A stretch of DNA of 64,000 nt from Amycolatopsis mediterranei (lineage in GTDB: Bacteria > Actinomycetota > Actinomycetes > Mycobacteriales > Pseudonocardiaceae). The notes beneath the pieces are model-generated. The model ran no database searches and had not been told where the DNA came from. It saw only the letters and a program-made list of their open reading frames with translations. A program made the translations under genes and the position numbers. Positions 1 through 7,957 of the stretch are shown here, piece by piece. How positions within the stretch are numbered: position 1 is the stretch's first letter; every line of letters begins with the position of its first letter. The stretch lies in NCBI RefSeq assembly GCF_026017845.1, contig NZ_CP100416.1:10324081-10388080 (forward strand). Direction: 5' to 3'.

Positions 1-522
1 ACCGGCACCGTGCGGGCGGCCGCGACCGGCCAGCCGCTGCCGAACGTGACGGTGACGCTGACCGACGGCCGCGGCGAGGTGAACGGCGCGTTCATCACGA
101 CCACCGACGGCACCTACGCCTTCGTCGGGGTCGGCGCCGGGGCGTACACCCTGGTCGCCAGCGGCGCGGGCTACCGGCCCTTCGCGGTGACGCTGACCGT
201 GCCCGACAGCGGCGTCCTGCGGCACGACGTCGAGCTCGCCAGCTCGGTGCTGCTCGCCGGCACCGCGCGGACCGAGGGCGACCGGGTGGTCCCGGACGCG
301 CGGATCACCGTGCTCGACGCCGAAGGCAACGTGGCCGCGGTCGCGCGGACCGACGGCGAAGGCCGGTACCTGGTCAGCGACCTGCCCGCGGGCGCGTACA
401 CCGTGGTCGCGAGCGGCTACCCGCCGGCGACCAGCCAGGTGGAGCTGACCGGCGGCGAGGCGGCCCACGACGTCCGGCTGAGCTACGACCAGGCCCTCGA
501 CGAGCTGGTCGACCGGTCATGA
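1..522 (+). CDS. Carboxypeptidase regulatory-like domain protein, C-terminal part (5' end outside window)
   Basis: The reading frame is open from the first base, so the true start lies upstream; a GTG at 10 is only an internal codon candidate. The visible 173 residues hold two tandem beta-sandwich repeats of the carboxypeptidase regulatory type (roughly residues 4-80 and 80-160), each with the pattern of a TDGxYxFxxxxAGxYTLVASG core. Such repeats are usually carried on the extracellular or C-terminal side of larger proteins, including some actinomycete MFS transporters, so the missing N-terminal part could be a transporter; that is inference. The stop codon overlaps the next start (ATGA at 519-522), so the two genes are translationally coupled, and the next gene carries the same repeat type. 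Confidence 0.75.
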   Translation, partial: TGTVRAAATGQPLPNVTVTLTDGRGEVNGAFITTTDGTYAFVGVGAGAYTLVASGAGYRPFAVTLTVPDSGVLRHDVELASSVLLAGTARTEGDRVVPDARITVLDAEGNVAAVARTDGEGRYLVSDLPAGAYTVVASGYPPATSQVELTGGEAAHDVRLSYDQALDELVDRS

Positions 523-1340
523 CCGGTCTGCGCGCGACCCTCCGCACGGCCGAGGGCTGGGCGGTGGAGCACGCGGTGCTCACCGTCACCGACCCGGCCG
601 GGCGGCAGGTCGCCCGCCAGCCGGCGGACGTCCGCGGGGAAGTCGTCACCGACGCGCTCGCGCCGGGTGTCTACACCGCTGTCGTCACCGCGGCCGGGTA
701 CACCCCGGTCGCGCGGACGGCCCAGATCGCCTCGGACGGCAGCGGCTCGCTCGGCGACGTCGTGCTGGCTCCGGTCGCCGAGGCGATCGAGCTGCCGCCC
801 GCCGGGCCGTGGGTGATCGACCCGATCCACTCGTCGGTCATGGCGACCGCGCGGCACCTGGGCATCGCGAGCATCAAGGCGCGGTTCCCGGACGTCTCGG
901 GCCGGATCGAGATCGGCCGCCCGGCCGAGCGGTCGTCGGTGCACGCCGAAATCAAGGCGGCGAGCATCGAAACCGGCATCAAGATGCGCGACGACCACCT
1001 GCGCTCGCCGGACTTCCTCGACGTCGACGTGCACCCGGTGATCACCTTCACCAGCACGGGAATGCGGCAGCTCGGGGTGGACTCGTGGACGCTGCTGGGA
1101 GACCTCACGCTGCACGGCGAACACCGGCAGATCGAGCTGGCGCTCACCTACGGCGGCTGGGGCCCGGACCCGTGGGGTGGCGTGCGCGCCGCGTTCCACG
1201 CCGAGACGACGCTGCACCGCAACGACTTCGCGATCAACTACGGCGCGCTGGCCCGCGCCGGCGTCGCGGTGGTCGGTACGACGGTGAAGATCGAGCTGGA
1301 CATCGAAGCGGTGCAAGGCGAGTCGCTGCCGCAGTTCTGA
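519..1340 (+). CDS. YceI family protein with N-terminal carboxypeptidase regulatory-like domain
   Basis: The 273-residue product has an N-terminal regulatory-like beta domain (about residues 1-90) followed by a YceI lipocalin-like domain (about 95-270), recognisable from WVIDPIHSSV near the start of the domain, the LRSPDFLDVDVHP segment and the FAINYG segment. YceI proteins bind isoprenoid or other lipophilic ligands in a beta-barrel; the true ligand here is unknown. No signal peptide is visible. The start ATG overlaps the stop of the preceding gene by four bases and the shared domain supports a joint function. A 10-bp stem-loop follows the stop. Confidence 0.88.
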   Translation: MTGLRATLRTAEGWAVEHAVLTVTDPAGRQVARQPADVRGEVVTDALAPGVYTAVVTAAGYTPVARTAQIASDGSGSLGDVVLAPVAEAIELPPAGPWVIDPIHSSVMATARHLGIASIKARFPDVSGRIEIGRPAERSSVHAEIKAASIETGIKMRDDHLRSPDFLDVDVHPVITFTSTGMRQLGVDSWTLLGDLTLHGEHRQIELALTYGGWGPDPWGGVRAAFHAETTLHRNDFAINYGALARAGVAVVGTTVKIELDIEAVQGESLPQF

Positions 1341-1355
1341 GTCTCGACGGTCGGA

Positions 1356-1382
1356 GGCCCTCTCACCGCTGATGAGGGGGCC
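1356..1382 (+). terminator. Stem-loop terminator after the YceI gene
   Basis: A 10-bp stem (1356-1365 with 1373-1382, one G-T pair) with a 7-base loop lies 15 bases after the YceI stop. No strong T-run follows, as is usual in high-GC actinomycetes. Confidence 0.6.
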
Positions 1383-1470
1383 TTCACCGTTGGTGAGAGC
1401 TGAATCTTCGGGCGAGCTCGATTTGCCCGTTCGCCGTGGCCCGTTCACCCGGGCCACGTAGGCTCGCGGT

Positions 1471-2145
1471 GTGAACGTCGTGAGCATCGAGGCCGCGGGC
1501 GTCGGCGTGAGCTGGCTGGACACCGCCGGACCGCTGCTCGTCTGGGTGATCGTGCTGAGCTTCGTGCTGGTCGAGTGCGCGCTGATCGTCGGGCTGTTCC
1601 TGCCCGGCGATTCGCTCCTGTTCGGGGCGGGTGTGGTGCTCGCGCAGCACGGTTCGGACGCCAACGCGTGGTTCCTGTCGGGCGCCGCGCTGATCGTCGC
1701 CGTCCTCGGCAACCAGATCGGCTACTTCATCGGCCGCAAGAGCGGGACGAAGCTGATCGCCCGCCGCGACGGCAAGGTGCTGAACCGCCACAACCTCGAG
1801 CGCGCGCAACGGTTCCTGGACCGCCGGGGCTTCTTCGCGATCGTGGCGGCCCGCTGGATCCCGTGGATCCGCACGCTGGCCCCGCTGATCGCGGGCGCCG
1901 CAAGGATGGACCAGCGCCGGTTCCTGGTGGCGACGACGCTCGGCGGGCTGCTCTGGGTGCCGACGCTGGTGCTGCTCGGCTACTACGGCGCCGGCCTGCT
2001 GAACGTGCTGCCGTGGCTGAAGACGGCGGCGCTGTGGCTCAGCATCGCGTTCTTCGTGTTCGGCACCGGGTACGGCGTGCTGCGCTACCGCCAGGAGATG
2101 CGCCGCCCGGTGGACGCGCCGGACGACAGCAACGCCCGCGCCTGA
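1471..2145 (+). CDS. DedA family membrane protein
   Basis: The 224-residue integral membrane protein starts at GTG. It has the DedA/SNARE-associated signature: an N-terminal hydrophobic segment, VECALIVGLFLPGDSLLF (the conserved ExxxxxxxPGD-type region), a cytoplasmic loop, and the FAIVAARWIPWIRTLAPLIAGAARM segment with the conserved arginine, proline and GxxxM residues. DedA proteins act in the cytoplasmic membrane in phospholipid recycling or proton-dependent homeostasis; the actinomycete members are mostly uncharacterised. The gene is monocistronic and followed by the hairpin repeat pair. Confidence 0.92.
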   Translation: MNVVSIEAAGVGVSWLDTAGPLLVWVIVLSFVLVECALIVGLFLPGDSLLFGAGVVLAQHGSDANAWFLSGAALIVAVLGNQIGYFIGRKSGTKLIARRDGKVLNRHNLERAQRFLDRRGFFAIVAARWIPWIRTLAPLIAGAARMDQRRFLVATTLGGLLWVPTLVLLGYYGAGLLNVLPWLKTAALWLSIAFFVFGTGYGVLRYRQEMRRPVDAPDDSNARA

Positions 2146-2270
2146 GCAGTCTGGCGGGGGTCCGGGTGGCGGAGCCCCCGGCCCGAGGCGAAGCCCCGGA
2201 TGTCACAGCAGTCTGGCGGGGGTCCGGGTGGCGGAGCCCCCGGCCCGGGGCGAAGCCCCGGAATGTCACA
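2146..2270 (+). repeat. Two tandem copies of a dispersed hairpin repeat
   Basis: Two near-identical units of 62 and 63 bases (2146-2207 and 2208-2270) lie between convergent genes. The 53-base core (2155-2207, 2217-2270) occurs again, inverted relative to this copy, at 14258-14310 and 55014-55066. Each core contains a short GC hairpin (GGGGCTTCGCC type) and a longer imperfect one, so it probably acts as a bidirectional transcription end; that role is inferred. Confidence 0.85.
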
Positions 2271-2274
2271 GTCC

Positions 2275-2688
2275 TCAGAGCTGCGGGTCGGTCCAGATTT
2301 CGAGCTGGATGCCGTCGGGATCGCGGAACACGATCACGCGCGAGCCTTCGAAGGTCCGCGACGGCGCGACCGGCGTGTACGAGACGCCGAACTCCTGCAG
2401 CCGGCTCTCCCATTCGGCCAGCTCGGCGGCCGAGTGCACCCGGAAGGCGACGTGGTCCAGGCCGGTCCGGCGTTCGTCGAACCCGCGGCGCCCGGTGTCC
2501 GCGTGCTGGACGAGGACCACGGAGAACTCGTCACCGGCGGACCGCAGCACGACCTTGCGCAGTCCCGTGTCCGGCTCTTCGCGCCGGGTGACCTCCTCGA
2601 GGTCGAGGACACGCACGTACCACGGCACGCTGCGGTCCACGTCGGTCACGGTGAGCGCGAGATGGTGCACGGACATGAGTTTGGCCAT
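2275..2688 (-). CDS. VOC (glyoxalase/bleomycin resistance/dioxygenase superfamily) protein
   Basis: The 137-residue product is a single VOC domain pair: HHLALTVTDVDRSVPWYVRVLDLE at the N-terminus, LDHVAFRV in the middle and FRDPDGIQLEIWTD at the C-terminus. The positions of the first histidine, the second domain histidine and the terminal glutamate fit the metal-binding pattern of the family. The substrate cannot be told. The frame stays open upstream to 2868, but the domain begins near the ATG at 2688 (an alternative ATG is at 2676), with AAGGA about 13 bases upstream; the region before it looks non-coding. Confidence 0.85.
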   Translation of the reverse strand: MAKLMSVHHLALTVTDVDRSVPWYVRVLDLEEVTRREEPDTGLRKVVLRSAGDEFSVVLVQHADTGRRGFDERRTGLDHVAFRVHSAAELAEWESRLQEFGVSYTPVAPSRTFEGSRVIVFRDPDGIQLEIWTDPQL

Positions 2689-2868
2689 GGCTTCCGAAGC
2701 CGTCCTTTCCGGTGGCGGCTCCCCAGAGTTGCACAGCGTTCGACCACCGAAACCGAGGTGACCAATTCCCCGGCCAATCGTGATCTCGCCGTCTCCGGCC
2801 GTCCCAGCAGGCGGACGGGACGTACCGGCGGTCACACCCGTCTTACGGATGGTGACCGCCGGTGACAC

Positions 2869-3870
2869 TCACTGGCTGAGCAGCCGCATCCGGCCCTCCT
2901 CGTGGATGCGCTTGGTCGTCACCCGGTCCGGGTAGCACCGGGTGAACATGTTCGTGAAGTGCGTGCCGTAGTGGATGCTTTCGTCCCCACCGGCCAGCGG
3001 GCGGACGGTGACGCCGAACGCCGGCTCGTGGAAGTACGCCAGCGTGTACCGCTCCCGGTCCCCGAGCCGGACCTTGTGCGGCGTCGACAGGAGCCGGCCG
3101 CCGGTCAGGAACTGGAGGATGTCGCCGGGAAACACGGTGAACACCGCCGGTTCGGGTTCGACGAAGTGCCAGGGCGGTTCGTCCTGGTACATCCCGGCCG
3201 TGCTTTCTTCCGGCAGCCAGTTGCGGAGCCGCGGTTCACCGGGCACCGGCGGCCGGATGAAGAGGCCGCCGACGTCGTCCTGCGCGGCGATCACGAGCAG
3301 GCCGTAGTCGGTGTGCGCGCCGATCCCGCGTTCGGTGGTCGCGGACCGGGCCGGGAACCGCAGCACGCGCATGTGGTGCCAGCCGTCCCGGGTGAGCCGC
3401 GTCAGCCGGTCGATCTCCACGCCCAGCCCGAGGGCGACGAGTTTCAGGAGTTTCTCGCCGATTTCGCCGACTTCCCGGAGATGGGCCTCCATCGCCGTCC
3501 GGTAGCCGTCGTCCGGCCACGGGACCGGTCCGTGGCACGGCCAGCCCTCGGTGACGCGGGTGTCGGTGAGCGGGATGTCCGGGCACACCGTGAAGATCTC
3601 GGAATAGTCGGCTTCGCCCGCGGTCACTTCTTCGCCGGAAGCGATGTAGCCGCTGTAGGTCAGATCGCTGACGAGTTTCGCTTTTTCCGGCAGGGAGCCG
3701 GCGAAGAACCGCCGGCTTTCGGCGAGTGCTTCACCGGTGATGCGGGCCTGCTCGGCAGTGGCGGCGACCTGGAAGATCCCGTCGTCCTCCCAGGTCCGGA
3801 CCAGCTGTTTGCCCAATATCCGATCGATTGTCGTCCCACCCACCGAAACGGGCAGCTCGAACGTTCGCAT
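2869..3870 (-). CDS. Ethylene-forming enzyme-like 2-oxoglutarate/Fe(II) oxygenase
   Basis: The 333-residue protein is collinear with the Pseudomonas syringae ethylene-forming enzyme (about 350 residues), judged from recalled sequence. It shares long blocks such as SDLTYSGY(I/V)ASGEEVTAG, GWPCHGPVPWP, TRDGWHHMRVLRFP, GAHTDYGLLVIAAQDDVGGL and HFTNMF-RCYPDR. The Fe(II) triad is H186, D188 and H265, and R274 should bind 2-oxoglutarate. The L-arginine pocket residues of the Pseudomonas enzyme are also kept: E81, T83, R168, Y189, R311 and C312. That enzyme makes ethylene from 2-oxoglutarate and hydroxylates L-arginine. The start ATG has AAAGGTG 7 bases upstream. The gene lies 71 bp downstream of the sugar operon on the same strand. 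The activity here is inferred; general isopenicillin N synthase-fold oxygenases are the fallback annotation. Confidence 0.93.
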   Translation of the reverse strand: MRTFELPVSVGGTTIDRILGKQLVRTWEDDGIFQVAATAEQARITGEALAESRRFFAGSLPEKAKLVSDLTYSGYIASGEEVTAGEADYSEIFTVCPDIPLTDTRVTEGWPCHGPVPWPDDGYRTAMEAHLREVGEIGEKLLKLVALGLGVEIDRLTRLTRDGWHHMRVLRFPARSATTERGIGAHTDYGLLVIAAQDDVGGLFIRPPVPGEPRLRNWLPEESTAGMYQDEPPWHFVEPEPAVFTVFPGDILQFLTGGRLLSTPHKVRLGDRERYTLAYFHEPAFGVTVRPLAGGDESIHYGTHFTNMFTRCYPDRVTTKRIHEEGRMRLLSQ

Positions 3871-3941
3871 TGTTGTTCACCTTTCGCGCGGTTCCGGGAA
3901 CGCTCACCACACGAAAGCCGGGAAATGCCGGTTCACAAGGA

Positions 3942-4682
3942 TCAACGGCCGCCGCCGACCTCCAAAACCGCACCTGTCGTGAACGAAGACGCCTCCGACA
4001 GCAGGAACCACACCGCTTCGGCGATTTCCGCAGGCTGACCGGGCCGGCCCAGCGGAATCTGCGGCGCGTACTTCGCCATCCGGTCCGGCAGGCCCGCGGC
4101 CGCGTGCAGGCCGGTGTCGATCATGCCCGGCCGGACCGCGTTGACCCGGATCCCGTCCGCCGCGACTTCCTGTGCGAGCCCGAACGTCAGCGTGTCCACC
4201 GCCGCCTTCGACGCCGCGTAGTGCACCCACTCGCCGGCCGAGCCGGTGCGTGCCGCCGTCGAGGAGATGTTGACGATCGCGCCGCCGTCGCCGCCGTGGC
4301 GGGTCGACATCCGGCGGACCGCCTCCCGGCAGCACAGGAACACCCCGGTCACGTTGACGTCGAGGGTGCGCCGGACGACGCCGACCTCGTAGTCCTCGAG
4401 CCGGCCCGGGGTGTTGCCGGTGATCGCCGCGTTGTTGACCAGGCCGGTCACCGGGCCCAGCTCCGCCGCCGCGGCGAACAGCGCGCGGACGTCGTCCTCG
4501 GCGGAGACGTCCGCGCGGAACGCCAGCGCCTGCCGTCCCGCGGCACGCACCTGCTCGGCGACGGCCTCGGCGGGCGCGGGGTCACCGGAGTAGTTCACGA
4601 CGACGTCGTCGCCCCGCGCGGCGGCCAGCACGCAGATCGCCGCGCCGATCCCGCGGCTGCCGCCGGTGACGACGAGGGTCAA
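3942..4682 (-). CDS. SDR family NAD(P)-dependent oxidoreductase
   Basis: The 246-residue short-chain dehydrogenase has the cofactor motif TGGSRGIG at residues 6-13, the NNAA motif, the catalytic serine in VNISS and the YxxxK pair in YAASKAAV. The C-terminal EVGGGR is typical of classical FabG-like members. It starts at TTG (4682) overlapping the stop of the upstream kinase gene (TTGA); no ATG or GTG fits, since the Rossmann fold begins immediately. As the last gene of the sugar operon it probably oxidises or reduces the imported sugar or polyol. The frame remains open far upstream but that is a shadow of the kinase gene. Confidence 0.88.
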   Translation of the reverse strand: MTLVVTGGSRGIGAAICVLAAARGDDVVVNYSGDPAPAEAVAEQVRAAGRQALAFRADVSAEDDVRALFAAAAELGPVTGLVNNAAITGNTPGRLEDYEVGVVRRTLDVNVTGVFLCCREAVRRMSTRHGGDGGAIVNISSTAARTGSAGEWVHYAASKAAVDTLTFGLAQEVAADGIRVNAVRPGMIDTGLHAAAGLPDRMAKYAPQIPLGRPGQPAEIAEAVWFLLSEASSFTTGAVLEVGGGR

Positions 4683-5314
4683 ATCGCGAAGTTCGCCAGC
4701 GGCAGGTTCTCCAGCACCAGGTCGGCGCGGTCGCGCGTCTGCGAGATGAGGTCGGCGTTGCGCTGGTCGGAACCGAGCGCGCGCTGCCGGGCCTCGACCA
4801 GCGAACGGCCGTAGCGGCGGTGGCGCGACACGAGCCGTTCGATGCGCTCGGGCTCGTCCGGCGCGAGGAACCAGGCCTCGGTGAGCAGCGGCCGGATCGC
4901 GCTCCACGGGTCGTCCGGCAGCAGCAGGTAGTTGCCCTCGGTGATGACGAGCTGGACCTCCGGCGGCACCGCGACGGCCCCGGCGATGGGTTCCTCGATC
5001 TCGCGGCGGAACTCCGGCGCATACACCGTTTCGCGGCCTTCGGCCAGGCGGCGGATCAGGTGGTAGTAGCCCGCGGCGTCGAACGTGTCCGGGGCGCCCT
5101 TGCGCTCGGTGCGGCCGAGCCGGCGCAGCTCGACCTGCGCGAGGTGGAAGCCGTCCATGCCGACCACCGCCGCGCGAGAACCGAGCGCGTTGGCCAGCGC
5201 CCAGGCGAGCGTGGTCTTGCCGGACGCGGGCGAGCCGATGATGCCGAGCACGTTGCGCTGCCCGCGCACGGTCAGCCCCTCGGCCCTGGCCAGCAGGTCG
5301 TCGAACGCCGTCAT
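4679..5314 (-). CDS. Nucleoside/nucleotide kinase family (FrcK/uridine kinase-like) protein
   Basis: The 211-residue P-loop kinase has Walker A GSPASGKT at residues 27-34, MDGFHL (the uridine kinase/phosphoribulokinase-type aspartate) and ITEGNYLLL for the Walker B region. It resembles proteins annotated as FrcK next to rhizobial fructose-type ABC transporters. ATG at 5314 was chosen because AGGAAGGA lies about 8 bases upstream; an in-frame ATG at 5347 lacks this. Its ATG overlaps the PfkB stop (ATGA), and its own stop overlaps the SDR start. It probably phosphorylates an imported sugar or derivative; the substrate is unknown. Confidence 0.87.
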   Translation of the reverse strand: MTAFDDLLARAEGLTVRGQRNVLGIIGSPASGKTTLAWALANALGSRAAVVGMDGFHLAQVELRRLGRTERKGAPDTFDAAGYYHLIRRLAEGRETVYAPEFRREIEEPIAGAVAVPPEVQLVITEGNYLLLPDDPWSAIRPLLTEAWFLAPDEPERIERLVSRHRRYGRSLVEARQRALGSDQRNADLISQTRDRADLVLENLPLANFAI

Positions 5315-6144
5315 GTCCTGTTCCTTCCTGCGATCGCGGTCGTCCACGACCGCGGTCCCACATGCCGCACCCGTTCGGCGGCCACCTCGTTGGCGAAGCG
5401 GATCCGGTCCGTCACCGTCCGTTCGCGGGTCACGGCCACGGCGAGCGCGCCGTGCCAGACGTCGCCCGCCCCTAGTGTGTCCCGCGCTTCGACTTCCGCG
5501 ACAGGCACCTCACCCGAGCCGCCGTCCGCTGTGGACCAGCGCACCGGGTGCGGCCCCGCGGTGGTGATGACGGTCGGGACGCCGCGTTCGTGCAGGCCGG
5601 GCTCCGGCGCGGTGAAGTGCGCCGAGCACGCGGCCACGTCCACCAGCGGGAGGAGCTCGTCGAGGACGGGTTTCCAGCTGCCGGTGTCGAGCACGACCGG
5701 GACGTCCCCGGCCGCCCGGGCGACGGACAGCGCGAGGCCGGGGTGGTGGCCGTCGACGAGCACCACGTCCGCGTCGACCGTGCCGTCCCAAGTCGCTTCG
5801 GAGCCCGCAGCGTTGCGCGAGACGACCGTGCGCTCGCCGTCGCGGTCGCGGACCGCCACCGCGCTGACCGGCGGCGGCTCGGTCCGGCCGGGGTCGAGGT
5901 CGACGACCCGGACGCCGTGGGTTTCCAGGTCGGCGCGGGCGAGCGCCGCCAGCGGGTGTGCACCGAGGACGGTCAGCAGGGTCGCTTCGGCGCCGAGCGC
6001 GGCCGCCGTCACCGCGGCGTTCGTCGCGGGCCCACCCGCGGCGACGTCCACCTGCAGCGACTGCACCTTCTCGCCCGGCGCCGGAAGTTCCTCGACCCGC
6101 TGGACCAGGTCCACCGTGCACAAACCCGCCAGCAGCACTCTCAC
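5311..6144 (-). CDS. PfkB family carbohydrate kinase
   Basis: The 277-residue ribokinase-family enzyme shows the N-terminal GGPATNAAVTAAALG glycine signature around residues 37-51 and the C-terminal DTLGAGDVWHGAL signature with the catalytic aspartate and anion hole. It is slightly shorter than typical ribokinases (about 300 residues). It should phosphorylate the sugar brought in by the coupled ABC transporter. Both ends overlap neighbours by ATGA, so it is translated as part of one operon. Confidence 0.93.
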   Translation of the reverse strand: MRVLLAGLCTVDLVQRVEELPAPGEKVQSLQVDVAAGGPATNAAVTAAALGAEATLLTVLGAHPLAALARADLETHGVRVVDLDPGRTEPPPVSAVAVRDRDGERTVVSRNAAGSEATWDGTVDADVVLVDGHHPGLALSVARAAGDVPVVLDTGSWKPVLDELLPLVDVAACSAHFTAPEPGLHERGVPTVITTAGPHPVRWSTADGGSGEVPVAEVEARDTLGAGDVWHGALAVAVTRERTVTDRIRFANEVAAERVRHVGPRSWTTAIAGRNRT

Positions 6145-6950
6145 TTCAAGCCGGCCACGTGCGTCGCCGCGGCGGCCTCTTCCACTTCGCCGTTTTCGTT
6201 GAGCCGCAAGGCACCCGTGAGCAGGCCGACGACCTGGTTCATCGAGTGCGTCTTCGGCGAGACGACCGCGACGCGCTTGCCGAGGCGGTGCACGTGGATG
6301 CGGTCGGCGATGTCGAACACGTGCGGCATGTTGTGGCTGATCAGCACCACCGGCAGGCCACGGTCGCGAATCCGGCCGATCAGGTCGAGCACCTTGCCGG
6401 ACTCGGCGACGCCGAGGGCGGCGGTGGGCTCGTCCATGATCACGGCCTTGGTGCCGAACGCGGCCGCGCGGGCCACGGCGACGCCCTGGCGCTGGCCACC
6501 GGAGAGCGTCTCGACGGGCTGGCTGATCGACTTGATGTTGATGCCCAGCTCGTCGAGGATCCGCTGCGCCTCCGACCGCATGGTCGCGGTGTCGAGCTTG
6601 CGGAACAGCCCGAGCGGGCCCTTGAGCCGCTTTTCCCGGCCCAGGAACATGTTCGACGCGATGTCGAGCGCGGGCGCGACGGCGAGGTCCTGGTACACCG
6701 TCTCGATCCCGTAGTGCCGAGCGTCCAAAGGGGACTTGAAGTGGACGGTCTTGCCGTCCACTTTGATCTCGCCCTCGTCGGGGATCACCGCCCCGGACAG
6801 GGTCTTGATGAGCGAGGACTTCCCGGCGCCGTTGTCGCCGACGACGGCGAGCACCTCGCCGGGCAGCAGGTCGAAGTCGGCCCCGTCGATGGCGGTCACC
6901 CGGCCGTAGCGCTTGACCAGCCCACGGGCTTGCAGGATGGGTTCGGTCAT
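6141..6950 (-). CDS. Sugar ABC transporter ATP-binding protein
   Basis: The 269-residue protein has one ABC ATPase domain: Walker A GDNGAGKSS, Q-loop VYQDLA, signature LSGGQRQ, Walker B AVIMDEP and the H-loop ISHN. It resembles FrcA-type ATPases with a single nucleotide domain rather than the double-domain RbsA type, so it should act as a homodimer with the permease encoded upstream. The C-terminus carries a short Ala/Glu-rich tail. ATG at 6950 overlaps the permease stop. Confidence 0.93.
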   Translation of the reverse strand: MTEPILQARGLVKRYGRVTAIDGADFDLLPGEVLAVVGDNGAGKSSLIKTLSGAVIPDEGEIKVDGKTVHFKSPLDARHYGIETVYQDLAVAPALDIASNMFLGREKRLKGPLGLFRKLDTATMRSEAQRILDELGINIKSISQPVETLSGGQRQGVAVARAAAFGTKAVIMDEPTAALGVAESGKVLDLIGRIRDRGLPVVLISHNMPHVFDIADRIHVHRLGKRVAVVSPKTHSMNQVVGLLTGALRLNENGEVEEAAAATHVAGLK

Positions 6951-7957
6951 GACTGCTGCTGCCTCCTCGCGATGCGGTCCACCACGACGGCGGCGATGAG
7001 CAGGGCGCCGGTGGCGAGGTCCTGGTAGTTGCCGTCCACGTTCATCTGCGTCAGCCCGGACCGCAGCACCGCCACGACCAGCGCGCCCATCAGCGTGCCG
7101 AGCACCGAGCCGCGGCCGCCGAAGAGGCTCGTGCCGCCGAGGACGACGGCGGTGATCGAGTCGAGGTTGCCGAGCTGGAACTGGTTCGGGTCGGCGTTCG
7201 GCGTCCGGCCGAGCGCCTGCCAGGCGGCGATGCCGAAGGTCAGCCCAGCTACGATGTACACCGAAAGCACCGTGCGGTTGACCTTGATGCCGGACAGCCG
7301 CGCGGACTCCGGCGCGTTGCCGACCGCGTAGACGTGCTTGCCCCAAGCCGTTTTCGTGAGCGCGTACCAGACGCCGAGGTACATCAGCAGCGCCAGCGTC
7401 ATGCCGTAGGTGATCGGGATGCCGCCGAAGAGGTAGCGCTTGGTGCCGAGCCACTGCAGCACCCCGTCGGTCACCGGCACGGCCTGGCCGCCGGCGATCA
7501 GCTTCGACACCGCGGTCAGCATGGTGAACGTGCCGAGCGTGATGATGAAGGCCGGCAGCTTGATCCGCGTCGCGAGGCCGCCGATGAAGATGCCGACGAT
7601 GATCGTCAGCACCACCCCGGCCAGCAGCGCGACGAAGCCGTTCGTGCCGGCCGCGGCGAGCTTCGCCATGATCAGCGTCGCGACGACCATCGAGGCCGCG
7701 TTGGACAGGTCGATGCCCGCGATGAGGATGACGAGCGTCTGGCCCAGCGCGAGTGTTCCGACGACGAGCGACTGCTGGACCACCGTGGACAGGTTGTCGA
7801 GGTCGAAGAACGTGTCCGTGGCCAGCGAGAAGACCACGATCGCGACGACCAGCGCGAGCGCCGGGCCGACCGCGGGCGCGCGGAGCAGGAAGTCGCCGAG
7901 GGACTCACGGTCCTTTGGAGACACTGCGGTCGCTGTTGTCGCGTTTGCCGATGTCAC
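6947..7957 (-). CDS. Sugar ABC transporter permease (RbsC/FrcC type)
   Basis: The 336-residue hydrophobic protein has the BPD_transp_2 layout with about nine or ten membrane spans, the loop GIDLSNAASMVVATLIM and the C-terminal ITAVVLGGTSLFGGRGSVLGTLMGA segment that is highly conserved in ribose/fructose-type permeases. It starts at GTG (7957), overlapping the stop of the binding-protein gene (GTGA). It forms the membrane channel of the importer. Confidence 0.94.
   Translation of the reverse strand: MTSANATTATAVSPKDRESLGDFLLRAPAVGPALALVVAIVVFSLATDTFFDLDNLSTVVQQSLVVGTLALGQTLVILIAGIDLSNAASMVVATLIMAKLAAAGTNGFVALLAGVVLTIIVGIFIGGLATRIKLPAFIITLGTFTMLTAVSKLIAGGQAVPVTDGVLQWLGTKRYLFGGIPITYGMTLALLMYLGVWYALTKTAWGKHVYAVGNAPESARLSGIKVNRTVLSVYIVAGLTFGIAAWQALGRTPNADPNQFQLGNLDSITAVVLGGTSLFGGRGSVLGTLMGALVVAVLRSGLTQMNVDGNYQDLATGALLIAAVVVDRIARRQQQS

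Noticed and set aside
483..1712. Long minus-strand open frame opposite the YceI and DedA genes
   Set aside because: It is a GC-rich shadow: Arg/Pro/Ala-rich, no domain, and crosses two well-supported genes and a terminator.
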